A stretch of 64,000 nucleotides of DNA, from contig AP017895.1 in NCBI GenBank assembly GCA_002355935.1, positions 1,302,001 through 1,366,000 of the forward strand. The letters are read 5' to 3'. Within the stretch, counting starts at the first letter, position 1; each line of letters opens with the position of its first letter. This DNA is from Rothia aeria. GTDB taxonomy: Bacteria; Actinomycetota; Actinomycetes; Actinomycetales; Micrococcaceae. The notes under the pieces were generated by a model. The model was not told the origin of the DNA, searched no databases, and saw only the letters and a list, made by a program, of their open reading frames with translations. A program made the translations under genes and the position numbers. Positions 8,862-18,400 of this stretch are shown in pieces.

Positions 8862-10583
8862 TTAGCGTTTAGTGAACGCCGCGCGTGCCGCCTCTAGGGC
8901 ACTGGTAGAACGCTGGTATCGTTCTGCCAGCGGTTTCTTGCGTGTCGATAGAGGCTGAGTAGCTCTCTGGTACAGCCACTGAGCGCGTTCCAAGCGGTTT
9001 GCTGAGGCAGGTTTTGTCTTCTGCTTATCTTGCACGGGTTGCGTTTTGGTGCTTATGCGCGCGCATGCGATATACTGCTCGGCCAGCGCCACATGTGCAC
9101 CTATTAGGTTTTCCTGGGTTTTTGTGCGCGCCTTTGAACCGATGAGTTTCTGCTCCTGGGCCAGCAGGGAGGCGGTGTCCTCCAGAACGCGGAACATATA
9201 GTCTAGCGGCGCGAAATCTTCGGTTTCTAAACGGTCGCGCAGGGTGCGGCGAAGCGCCGCCCGCTGTTGTTCGGCAACCGAAAAATTATGGGAAACTTCC
9301 TCAGATAAGAAAGCATCCAGCAGGGTATTTGCCGCCGTCTCACATTCGCGCACGGCCAGAGGCAAACGCCCCAAAACTTCCAGAGATTCAAAGAGAGAAT
9401 CGAGAAGATCATTCGCCTCATCCACCCAAGAGCGTAGCTCTTTGAGCTTCTTCCGGGTCTTGGGGGTATTCACCGGCTGGTCGGTTGTGGAGGATGCTTC
9501 TGCCAATTCTGTGTGCTCATTGCTGGCACGTTTCAGCAGCTTTTCAGCACGGTTATTCATGGCTTGCAGATCGTTAAGTGGCAGGCCCCGGTACGCCAGC
9601 AGGGCACGTTCTATGAGCGCAGCAGCTTGGGTGCGGCGGTTGTGGGCCGCGGCAATAGCTGCGCCTAGGGTATCTACCTCATCCTTCACTACGGAACCTT
9701 TAGGTGTGGGCCCACGCTTTGAGGGTGCTTTTGACGTATCCTCATGTTTTTGCGTCTTGTGCGTGCGCTGTTTTCTTCTCGCCCAGAGGTAGCGGAAGAT
9801 AATCCATGCGCCGTAGGGAGCAAAAAGTATGGCTAGTGCGGTGAGGATAATCCCTACCTTCCGGGATTCGTTCCCGGAGGATTGTGAGGAAGTACCTGGT
9901 TTTACACCGATATCGGCTTCAGCCGATGCTTTAGCGGAGGCCTCTTGATCCCTCTGATAACGGGCGAGCTGGGGAGGCTCTTCCCTGCCGGGGGAGCCAA
10001 AAAGAGTTGAAGCATTTATTCCTGCCTGCTCGATGGCGTCACTATTTCTATGATGCCGTGCCCAATCGGCGGCAGATTTATCGATCTCCGCATACTTGTA
10101 CAGGTATTGCGCATCCTCATCACTGAGCCACGAGGGGTCTTTAGCCACCAGAGAGATCTGATAGTTATCGGCGGTTGCTATCAGTAGTACTGCATGATCG
10201 GGGGCGTTATTACGCTGCAGAAAATCACGCCCCCACCGTATGCGTTCCGCCTGCAACTCTTCATCACTGCGTTGCTGGCCGGACTGTTGTTTGGGGCTGC
10301 CGCCGTCAGTATTATCGATCACCACAATATACAGGTGACCGTTGTACTTGGTGGCAATTTTTTGCGTCATACTCTCAAGATATTTAAGGTCATTGTCGGT
10401 GAGAATAAGACCGGTGCGGTCAATAACTGCGTGCTGAGAATCCAGTGGGGCGGAGAAAACCTCTGTCGCCTGTGCAACACCGGGGGACAATACACCAGCG
10501 GCTACAGTACAGGTGGCACCTAAAAGCACTGTGAGCACAGCAGAAAAGAGCAGACGCAATAACTTTAACCCTGTTCTTACCAC
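8862..10583 (-). CDS. TPM-domain membrane protein with long cytoplasmic coiled-coil region (TPM C)
   Basis: 573 aa, GTG start at 10583 preceded by GAGG. Residues 1-40 form a signal peptide or signal anchor. Residues 45-195 resemble a TPM domain (the Psb32/TLP18.3 and MOLO-1 type), with HAVIDRTGLIL, LYIVVIDNTD and WGRDFLQRNNAPDHAVLLI. A membrane helix follows at about 243-265, then a basic stop-transfer stretch and about 300 residues of charged, helical, coiled-coil-like sequence expected in the cytoplasm. It is the last of three consecutive minus-strand TPM genes and shares the VxDxxG and WGxxFLxxN elements with both. The function is unknown; TPM domains elsewhere act in membrane-protein quality control or as accessory subunits. 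Confidence 0.7.
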   Translation of the reverse strand: MVRTGLKLLRLLFSAVLTVLLGATCTVAAGVLSPGVAQATEVFSAPLDSQHAVIDRTGLILTDNDLKYLESMTQKIATKYNGHLYIVVIDNTDGGSPKQQSGQQRSDEELQAERIRWGRDFLQRNNAPDHAVLLIATADNYQISLVAKDPSWLSDEDAQYLYKYAEIDKSAADWARHHRNSDAIEQAGINASTLFGSPGREEPPQLARYQRDQEASAKASAEADIGVKPGTSSQSSGNESRKVGIILTALAILFAPYGAWIIFRYLWARRKQRTHKTQKHEDTSKAPSKRGPTPKGSVVKDEVDTLGAAIAAAHNRRTQAAALIERALLAYRGLPLNDLQAMNNRAEKLLKRASNEHTELAEASSTTDQPVNTPKTRKKLKELRSWVDEANDLLDSLFESLEVLGRLPLAVRECETAANTLLDAFLSEEVSHNFSVAEQQRAALRRTLRDRLETEDFAPLDYMFRVLEDTASLLAQEQKLIGSKARTKTQENLIGAHVALAEQYIACARISTKTQPVQDKQKTKPASANRLERAQWLYQRATQPLSTRKKPLAERYQRSTSALEAARAAFTKR

Positions 10584-10652
10584 GGGTACCTCACTATCAG
10601 GCTGCGGTTACAAAACCTACGAATACGAGACATAGCTATGGCCACCCGCATA

Positions 10653-11630
10653 CTAGTCTTCCGGTTTGTTGCGCCTGCGACGACGCATCCACACGTAGCC
10701 AATAACCCCTGCCGCAGCTACAGCGCCGAGAACCGCAAGAATCACTGCACTGTTTGGTGAATCTTGTGAAGAACTTCTCTGCGCCGCCTCAGCACTGGGG
10801 TTGGGGCTCCACTTACCGCCCGCGCCCGGGCCCTCCCCGAAACCCGGGTTATACGCGGGGCCGAACGCGTGCGGGGAGGGCCGTGCCGCAATAATGCGGT
10901 CGTACAGGCCGTCTTTCTGAAGTGCAGCTTCGAGGCTGGTAAGAGTTGCATCCCACTTTCCCTCATGTACAGTGCTCTCAATGGAGGGCACCCCGTCTGC
11001 CGGGTGCTCGGAGTATAGTTTTTGAGCTTCATCATTCTGCAAAGGACCGTGTGGAGAATGGTAGAGGCTCGCTTGATGGGTGTCCGTTTCTACCACCAGC
11101 AGCGCATCATAGGCGTCAAGATGATTCTTCTGAGTAAACTGATACGCCCACAGCATCCGTTTCTTATCTTCCGGGGTTTGACCCGCAGGCTTCGGGGCGG
11201 CATTGGGGGATGCACTCGAGGGAGCCGAGGGAACCTCTGTAGGGGAAGCATCCGGCACCGCAGTTTTTACAAACACAATATAAAAACGGAACGGGCGTTT
11301 TGAATGAATATTTGTCAGCTTTTGTGAGGCCTCCTGTACCTGCTGCTGGCTCAGCACGTCCGCCTTATCAACAATAGGGTGCGAGGGGTCAAACCGGTGC
11401 TCGAAAACGCTTTCAGCATGGGCGGCAGGTGCTGCGGGAGAGGGGAGGAACAGTGGGGCGCCTGATCCACCCAGCCCAAGAGCCACAGCTAAGGCAATTT
11501 GAGTGATTCGCTGTGACCACCGGGAACGGCACACGCTGCCCGCGCCCGCACGCGTACATGTGAGCGGGGCGTCCTGCGGATTGCGGTGGGAAGAATAGTG
11601 AGCAATAACTCTGTTCAATAAGCTACTCAT
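10653..11630 (-). CDS. TPM-domain exported membrane protein (TPM B)
   Basis: 325 aa, starting at ATG 11628-11630, inside the last codons of the preceding gene (8-base overlap). A cytoplasmic N-terminus of about 40 residues leads to a signal sequence (IALAVALGLGG...AHA), a TPM-like domain (FDPSHPIVDKADVL, FRFYIVFVKTAV, then DALLVVETDTHQASLYH) interrupted by a Pro/Ala/Ser-rich insert, a Gly/Pro-rich linker, and a C-terminal helix at about 295-315 followed by MRRRRRNKPED. The topology is therefore an extracytoplasmic domain held by one helix with a basic inside tail. The WGxxFL element is degenerate (WAYQFTQKN). Function unknown. Confidence 0.65.
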   Translation of the reverse strand: MSSLLNRVIAHYSSHRNPQDAPLTCTRAGAGSVCRSRWSQRITQIALAVALGLGGSGAPLFLPSPAAPAAHAESVFEHRFDPSHPIVDKADVLSQQQVQEASQKLTNIHSKRPFRFYIVFVKTAVPDASPTEVPSAPSSASPNAAPKPAGQTPEDKKRMLWAYQFTQKNHLDAYDALLVVETDTHQASLYHSPHGPLQNDEAQKLYSEHPADGVPSIESTVHEGKWDATLTSLEAALQKDGLYDRIIAARPSPHAFGPAYNPGFGEGPGAGGKWSPNPSAEAAQRSSSQDSPNSAVILAVLGAVAAAGVIGYVWMRRRRRNKPED

Positions 11631-12999
11631 TAAGACTGTATTTCTCCCAGTTTTCTATGGCCAATTTGTCGATATTCGGAATATTAGTGCGTGATTGGTC
11701 GGGCTTGTTGCTATCTTCCAGTGTGTTACTTTTTGGTGTGCCAGCAAAAATACGGGATAAGCCGCGATATACCTTAATAATAAAATTGCCGAACCCTATA
11801 ATAGCGGCGCATATAAACGCGATAAAAAGACCAATAATTAAAAATACTAATACGGTATCTAAAAATCCGTTACTTTCTTTAGGAGCAGCTTTTGTCTTGG
11901 CGTCCAGCGATTCTTTTCTGATGCCTTCTAAGGCGGCTCTTATAATACCCCCGAAATCGTTGTAGTTTGATTTCTCTTTAACGTAGTCATTATTAATCTT
12001 ATGTAATGAGTTATCGCTGATGAAGCCGCTGTCATTAGTGGTTACCAAGCATTTTCGCGGATCATCACGTGTCCCATCTCCCTGGCAGACAAGCACCGCA
12101 GTGCGTGCGGGGGCGTTATTAACGCGTAAGAACTCTTTGCCCCACTCCTGTAAATCTGATGGGTTTTCTGGTTTGGTCAGCAGCACAACATACAGCTGGG
12201 CGTCGTTGTTTTTATTAAAACTTATAAGTTCGGGCCATAATTTCGGGTCGGTGAGTGAGTACGATGTGAGACTAAAGACTGGGTCTTCAGGATTAAGCTC
12301 TGTTTTCATAACAGACTGGCCCGCTGCTGTGGGCGAAGGTGTAGGTGATGGGGTAGGCGTGGCTGTTTGCGGAGCGGGCTGAATATTATATTTATCTGGG
12401 TACCCTGTGCTATTGTCAAAAGCTTTAGCCATAGCCTGTGCTATACCCGTAAAATCACGTTTTTCAAGGAGCGGGTTTATTATTTTATTTCTTATTTCAG
12501 AGCCCTCAGTGGCACCCAGATAATGCATATTAAGAGAGTGGAAACTGGCTTCTGGGGTGGCGTTTTTATCACCAGTACCCTGCGGGTCCAGCTCTATGAG
12601 AAGCAGCGCAGTTTTATCATCGGGGCCTGCACCATTCTGCCGCAAAAATTTATGCCCCCAGTTGTCAGCCCATTCCGGGGCGGCCCTGTCAATCACCACA
12701 ACCTGCAACGAGACCCCGCGTCGCGCGGAGACATCCGCAAGAGGAACACTCATCTGTTGGATTTGTTCCGTACTGAGCACACCTGTTTTATCAACGACTG
12801 GATGCGCGGGATCCAGCCGTGAGTCAAAAGTGCGGGTGCCTACTACAGCAGAAGAAGCAGACGGAAGAACAACACTGGTCACCACGGTATGCCCAACACC
12901 TAGTACAGCAGCGAGCGCCATTGCCAGAAAGGTGCGGTGCGTCCTGCGGAATGTGCGGCGGATGCGCTCAGTGCACGTGTGGGTAGGGAAAGTATTCAC
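11623..12999 (-). CDS. Exported protein with two TPM-like units and a C-terminal anchor (TPM A)
   Basis: 458 aa, first gene of the three-gene TPM operon, from GTG 12999 with a GAGGA about ten bases upstream. After a basic N-terminus and signal sequence (FLAMALAAVLGVG) come two TPM-like units. The first has LDPAHPVVDKTGVL and WGHKFLRQNGA followed by TALLLIELD; the second, after a Thr/Pro/Ser linker, has LYVVLLTKPEN and WGKEFLRVNNAPARTAVLV. A strong membrane helix near residues 375-405 (DTVLVFLIIGLFIAFI) precedes a polar tail. The duplicated unit within one chain is unusual. Upstream lies an AT-rich gap likely to hold the operon promoter. Confidence 0.65.
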   Translation of the reverse strand: MNTFPTHTCTERIRRTFRRTHRTFLAMALAAVLGVGHTVVTSVVLPSASSAVVGTRTFDSRLDPAHPVVDKTGVLSTEQIQQMSVPLADVSARRGVSLQVVVIDRAAPEWADNWGHKFLRQNGAGPDDKTALLLIELDPQGTGDKNATPEASFHSLNMHYLGATEGSEIRNKIINPLLEKRDFTGIAQAMAKAFDNSTGYPDKYNIQPAPQTATPTPSPTPSPTAAGQSVMKTELNPEDPVFSLTSYSLTDPKLWPELISFNKNNDAQLYVVLLTKPENPSDLQEWGKEFLRVNNAPARTAVLVCQGDGTRDDPRKCLVTTNDSGFISDNSLHKINNDYVKEKSNYNDFGGIIRAALEGIRKESLDAKTKAAPKESNGFLDTVLVFLIIGLFIAFICAAIIGFGNFIIKVYRGLSRIFAGTPKSNTLEDSNKPDQSRTNIPNIDKLAIENWEKYSLNE

Positions 13000-13181
13000 T
13001 AGCGCTTGTTCCTCACAAAAGTTCGGAGAATAAATACTTTAAATAAGTATAAAGTACGTTGATTCTGCGTTGGTTGCGAGGGTTACCCCCCCGCGTGCTG
13101 TCTGCAAAGTAGTGCTGGGTCTGCGGTGCAGCTCTGGCGGGCGGCACCCTCCCGCTATTCCTAGAAGAAATGAGTGCGTGG

Positions 13182-13628
13182 CTATGCGGCGAAACCTTCT
13201 CGTGTGGCCTCGGAGAGCACATACTCCAGCTCTTGCAGGATCGTATGGTTCTTATACCCCAAATGAGGCAGCAGCTCCCGGCACCAGTCAAAGTGATCCC
13301 AAATATCCGTATTTGCTTTATCCCAGAAGAGCTGGTGCATGAACCGGATGGCCGCTGATTTGCGAAGAGGAGCATATGTTAGGTTGTGTGAATCTAGATA
13401 TTTCCAGATAAGCACCCGGGCGTTCTCAAGGGCTTGAGGTGATACGTTTCCTGCGTGCCAGTACCCTTCGGCAGCCTCAAGATGTGCCCTGAGTTTTTCG
13501 GGGATTTTATGCTCGATTCGGGGGATAAAACGGAAGCAGAACTCAATGTAGATTCTGTATGCTTCCTGCTCCGTAAAGTTCCCTTCTAGGCCATCAATAA
13601 TATCTAAGATACGCTGCTCGTCAGCCAC
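13182..13628 (-). CDS. Uncharacterised 148-aa soluble protein
   Basis: GTG start at 13628 with AGAGGGA about eight bases upstream; 148 aa, no signal peptide or membrane segment. It is helical and rich in aromatic residues and histidines (YRIYIEFCFRFIPRIEHKI, FMHQLFWDKANTDIWDHFDW). I do not recognise the family. The size, acidity and isolation are reminiscent of small immunity-type proteins, but no toxin gene is nearby and I do not claim that role. It is co-directional with the TPM operon, separated from it by about 180 bases of AT-rich sequence, so it could be transcribed independently or form the start of that unit. Confidence 0.6.
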   Translation of the reverse strand: MADEQRILDIIDGLEGNFTEQEAYRIYIEFCFRFIPRIEHKIPEKLRAHLEAAEGYWHAGNVSPQALENARVLIWKYLDSHNLTYAPLRKSAAIRFMHQLFWDKANTDIWDHFDWCRELLPHLGYKNHTILQELEYVLSEATREGFAA

Positions 13629-14043
13629 GGGTTCCCTCTTTTTCCTCGTTTAGTGCGGGAGCTTAGTAGTGTATGGGTATGAGGATTTAGCGCATTTTCC
13701 AGACTGAGTTTTCCTAGAGCTCCGCGCACGTTCCGCATATTCTACAGGCCCTATTGTATGCGCATCAGAGAAGAAACCCGGGGCGGACAGTTGCGCACGA
13801 ATTGAGGTGGCGGGAATTAGAAACGTGAACTGGTGGCTGTGGCTGCCTGCGCAACGATGGGAACCTGCACACCGCAGAGGCAACACGGGCGCACAGAATT
13901 TACATAAACGAAACCTGTACCCTGGGCGTTCCGCCGCAGAACCCGATAGGCTAGAGGAGAGACAAAACCGTGACAGCGCACGCGTGTGCGCCCGGTACCG
14001 CTCACCGCCGACTCAACGACCGCCCGGATCGAGGGAGAAACAT
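13629..14043. other. Divergent intergenic region upstream of glnA2
   Basis: 415 bases between the divergent 148-aa gene and glnA2. The glnA2 frame stays open leftwards to 13807, but that extension (W- and R-rich, no family match) looks non-coding. Possible -10 hexamers are seen (TAGGCT near 13947 on the plus strand, TACAAT on the minus strand near 13755) without convincing -35 partners. I see no RNA gene or clear regulator site. Confidence 0.4.
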
Positions 14044-15384
14044 ATGGACCGTCAGCAGGAATTCGTGATGCGCACCATTGAGGAGCGTGACATCCGCTTT
14101 ATTCGCCTCTGGTTCACCGATGTGGTTGGCACCCTCAAATCTGTGGCGCTCGCCCCCGCCGAGGTTGAAAGCGCCTTTGAGGAAGGGCTGGGGTTTGATG
14201 GCTCGTCCATTGAGGGCCTCTCCCGGGTGTACGAGTCAGACATGCTGCTGCAGCCTGACCCCTCAACATTCCAGATCCTGCCGTGGCGCGGCGCCGAATC
14301 CCACACCTCCCGCATGTTCTGCGACATCCTCACCCCAGATGGGGAAGCGAGCGCATCCGACACCCGCGGCGTTCTTAAACGCACCCTGAACCGTGCCGCC
14401 GAAATGGGGTTCACCTGCTACACCTCACCCGAGATCGAGTTCTACCTCCTTAAATCCACGGAGCTGGGGGCTGACGGGTTCCCCGTCCCGGTGGACTACG
14501 AGTCGTATTTCGACCACACACCCGGCGGGATTGTGCAGGATTTCCGCCGTAATGCGGTGACCATGCTGGAAGAGGTCGGCATTTCGGTGGAGTTCAGCCA
14601 CCACGAAACCGGCCCCGGGCAGAACGAGATCGACCTGCGTCACGCCGACGCCCTGCAAACCGCCGATAATGTAATGACATTCCGCACCGTCATTAAAGAG
14701 GTGGCGTTTACCCGAAACATGTACGCCACATTCATGCCCAAGCCTTTCACCAAATATGCTGGCAGTGGGATGCACACCCATTTCTCCCTGTTTGAGGGGG
14801 ACACCAACGCATTCTTCGAGGCGGGTGCCGAATACCGGCTCTCAAAAACGGGGCGGCATTTTATTGCCGGGGTACTCAAGCATGCCCCCGAATTCACGGC
14901 GGTCACCAACCAGTTCATTAACTCGTATAAGCGCCTGTGGGGCGGCGGGGAAGCACCCAGCTACGTTTCGTGGGGGCACAATAACCGGTCTGCGCTGGTG
15001 CGGGTTCCGCTGTATAAACCAAACAAGATGCAGTCGGCCCGCATTGAATACCGCGGCCTTGACTCGGCCTCTAACCCGTACCTGGCGTATGCGGTGATTC
15101 TTTCTGCCGGGCTGAAAGGCATTGAAAACGAGTATGAGCTGATGCCAGCGGTGACCGAAGATTTGGCGGCAATGACAACCGCTGAACGCCGCGCCATGGG
15201 GTACCACCCGCTGCCAGCGTCGCTGCGGGAAGCCATTAACCTGACCGAGGACTCCGAGTTCATGGCTGAGGTGCTGGGGGAGCAGGTGTTTGAGCATTTC
15301 CTGCGGAATAAGCGGGCCGACTGGGAAGACTACCGGGCACAGGTGACCCCGTACGAGCTTAAACACAACCTGGGCATCCTCTAA
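14044..15384 (+). CDS. glnA2: Glutamine synthetase, GlnA2 type (lacks the adenylylation tyrosine)
   Basis: Class I glutamine synthetase, 446 aa; it condenses glutamate and ammonia with ATP. ATG 14044 follows GAGGGA. Family motifs are DGSSIEGLSRVYESDM, SPEIEFYLL, GPGQNEIDLR, MPKPFTKYAGSGMHTHFSL, the ATP-binding KRLWGGGEAPSYVSWG and RIEYRGLDSASNPYLAYA. In the loop where adenylylated enzymes have NLYDLP, this protein has TEDLAAMTTAERRAMG, so the modifiable Tyr is missing. That feature and the C-terminal ALREAINL/FLRNKRADWEDYRAQVTPYEL pattern place it with GlnA2 rather than GlnA1. The gene precedes glnE by 59 bases on the same strand, as in mycobacteria. No glnA1 lies in the window. Confidence 0.92.
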   Translation: MDRQQEFVMRTIEERDIRFIRLWFTDVVGTLKSVALAPAEVESAFEEGLGFDGSSIEGLSRVYESDMLLQPDPSTFQILPWRGAESHTSRMFCDILTPDGEASASDTRGVLKRTLNRAAEMGFTCYTSPEIEFYLLKSTELGADGFPVPVDYESYFDHTPGGIVQDFRRNAVTMLEEVGISVEFSHHETGPGQNEIDLRHADALQTADNVMTFRTVIKEVAFTRNMYATFMPKPFTKYAGSGMHTHFSLFEGDTNAFFEAGAEYRLSKTGRHFIAGVLKHAPEFTAVTNQFINSYKRLWGGGEAPSYVSWGHNNRSALVRVPLYKPNKMQSARIEYRGLDSASNPYLAYAVILSAGLKGIENEYELMPAVTEDLAAMTTAERRAMGYHPLPASLREAINLTEDSEFMAEVLGEQVFEHFLRNKRADWEDYRAQVTPYELKHNLGIL

Positions 15385-15443
15385 CGCTGCTTGCGGGCAG
15401 GCTATGAGGGATGCGTCGGGTACTACGTACCGGGAAGGTGAGT

Positions 15444-18400
15444 ATGAATCAAGCGGAACCAGAGCATACACCCCAGAACGGGCGGGAAACGCACCCCAGA
15501 GGCACCGCATCTGGCACCGAGAGCCACCTCACCGGTGCTGCCCATGCGGTGGGAGCGGCAGATGCAGCCGACGCTGATTTATCTAAACCCGCTGATACCG
15601 AGCAGGCTGAGGAGCAGCGCCGCACCCGCACACGGTTGCGGGCGCAAATGGTCAGTGCGGGTTTCTATGACTCCGGCAAAAGCGAACGCTGGCTAGAGGC
15701 CCCTGAGCTTGCCTCCGTGGACCGGGTAAACCTGTTCGCGGGGCTGCGGTACGCGCCTTCACCGGATACCGCCCTACCAGCGTTAGTGCGGCTGATTGAG
15801 AAACACCCGCCGGTTGCTGAACGGGCTAACTGCGGCGAAAAACAGATGGGTCTGTTCCGGCTGCTGGGCGCATCCCAGGCGGTGGGAGATTTTCTGTACC
15901 GCCACCCGCAGACGATCGACCCGCTCTTTGACACTGATACGGTGCGCGGCGAGACGGAGCTGGTGGCGACTGAACACCCGAAAACGGTACTAGATACCCC
16001 CGAAACAGACACGCCGAATAAAACACCGGAACGGGCGCAGAAGAGCCCCCTTCCCCAGAGCGCCCCGCTTAATACCCCGTACCGGTCCCGTCTGCTACAC
16101 GCCGTCGGTGCCGACCCGGACGCTGAACGCCCGCGCGCCCGTGCAGAGCTCACCGGCAAAGACGGGTACGTGGCTTTACGGGTGGCCTACCGTGCGGAGC
16201 TGGCAAAAATAGCGCTGATTGATGTGTGCTCACCCGACCCGGTGGAGCTCATGCCCACCATTGGACGGCACCTTGCTGACCTTGCCGCCGCCGCCCTAGA
16301 GGGGGCGCTCGCTATCGCCCGCACCGAAGTCGCTGAAGGCGCTGGCGGGGGGCTGTGCGCCGCCCCCGCGCGTGGCGCATCCGTGGATGCCCTGGATCTG
16401 GCAATTATTGGCATGGGCAAGTGCGGGGCACGTGAACTGAACTATATTTCTGACGTGGACGTGGTGTACGTGATCGCCCCCGCACCCGCCAGTGACCTGC
16501 CCGAGGGGGTGGAGCCGCTCACCGAGCAGGAGTGCGCGCAGATCGGCACGGAACTGGTGCACACCCTCACGAAAGTAATCATGGCCCCAGCCCCGGAGCC
16601 GCCCCTGTGGGAGGTGGACGCGAACCTGCGCCCCGAAGGTAAGGACGGGCCGCTGGTGCGCACCGTCGAATCCTACGTGAGCTACTACAAGCGGTGGGCG
16701 GAGAACTGGGAGTTCCAGGCGCTGCTGAAAGCCCGCCCGGTTGCAGGTTCGGCGCACCTGGGGCGGCGTTTCGCCCACGCGATCGACCCGTTCGTGTGGG
16801 ACTCAGCGGCGCGGGAGTCCTTCGTTGAGTCGGTGCAGGCGATGCGCGCCCGCGTGACCGACAATATCCCCTCAGCGCAGGTGGAACAGCAGATAAAGCT
16901 CGGCCCCGGCGGGCTGCGTGATATTGAGTTCACGGTTCAGCTGCTGCAGCTGGTGCACGGGCGCACCGACCCCACGGTACGCACCAAATCCACCATCGAA
17001 TCTTTAGAAGCGCTGACCGGTTCAAGCTACATTAGCCGCGCCGACGCGCAGACATTCGCACTCTACTACAAGAAACTGCGCCTGCTGGAGCACCGCATCC
17101 AGCTGTCCCAGCTGCGCCGCACCCACCTGATGCCCGCCAAAGAGCACGAGAGGCGCGCCTTGGCCCGTTCGCTTGTTTCCCCGGAGAGGCTGGGTACTCT
17201 CTCGGCGGAGCAAATGTATAAGGCGTGGCAGAAACTCAAACGGAACGTGCGTTCCCTCCACGAGCGTGTCTTCTTCCGCCCGCTGCTGGCGGCGGTCTCA
17301 ACCTTGAGCCGTGACGAAGTGGTGCTCACAGAATCAGCTGCCCAAGACCGCCTGGCTGCGCTCGGGTACCGCGACCCACGCGGAGCTATGCGGCATATTC
17401 AGGCGCTCACCAGCGGGGTGAGCCGCCGCGCCGAAATTCAGCGGCACCTGATGCCCGTGCTCCTGGGGTGGTTTGCTGACGGGGTGGACGCGGACGCCGG
17501 GCTGCTGGGGTTCCGCATTGTTTCTGAGTCGCTGGGAACCACCAGCTGGTACCTGCGCATGCTGCGCGATTCACCTGCCGCTGCGGAGCGGTTGTGCCAC
17601 ATACTTTCAAGCTCCCGGTACATCACCGACCTGTTGGAGGATGCGCCCACCTCCATCACCTGGCTCGATAAGGTTGCCGACCTGCAGCCGCTGGGTGCGG
17701 CCGCGCTCAAAGCCGAGATAGCCTCGCTGCTGTCGCGGCATGACGACTCCGCGGAGGCGATGCGCGCCGTACGGTACCTGCGCCGCCGCGAAATTCTGCG
17801 CATCGCCATGGGGGACGCCCTGAACCTGCTGGGCGTGCAGCAGGTGTGCACCGGGCTTGCGACCGTGGACGAGTGCACCATCGGCGCGGCGCTCGCCCTA
17901 GCCGAGCGTGAGGAAATAACGGCGAAAGAACGTGAAGAAGCCGCCGGGATTAGGGAAATCCCCGAGGAGGAACCGGAGAACCCGCTGCTGACTGAGATCA
18001 CGGTGATCGCCATGGGCCGCCTGGGTGGCGCCGAGAACGGCTTCGGTTCCGACGCGGACGTGATGTTTGTGCACCGCCCCGTGGAAGGAGCCGGTGAAGA
18101 GGAAGCCCAGTCGCAGGCGAACCGTATTGTAAACAGGCTGATGCAGCTGATTAAACAGCCGGTACGCCCGGCAATCCGGGCCGAACGCCCGCTTGAGGTA
18201 GACGCAGATTTGCGCCCGGAAGGTAAGCAGGGGGCGATGGTGCGCTCGCTGGATTCGTACCGCGCCTACTATGAGCGCTGGGCGGAGACTTGGGAGTTTC
18301 AGGCGCTTCTGCGGGCGCGCCCGATTGCTGGTTCTGAGGAGCTGGGGCGTGCGTTTATTGAGCTGATTGACCCGTACCGGTACCCGCGTGAGTTCACGGC

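Noticed and set aside
13807-14043. N-terminal extension of glutamine synthetase back to 13807.
   Set aside because: The extra 79 residues are rich in Trp, Arg and Pro, have no family counterpart, and a good ribosome binding site precedes ATG 14044.
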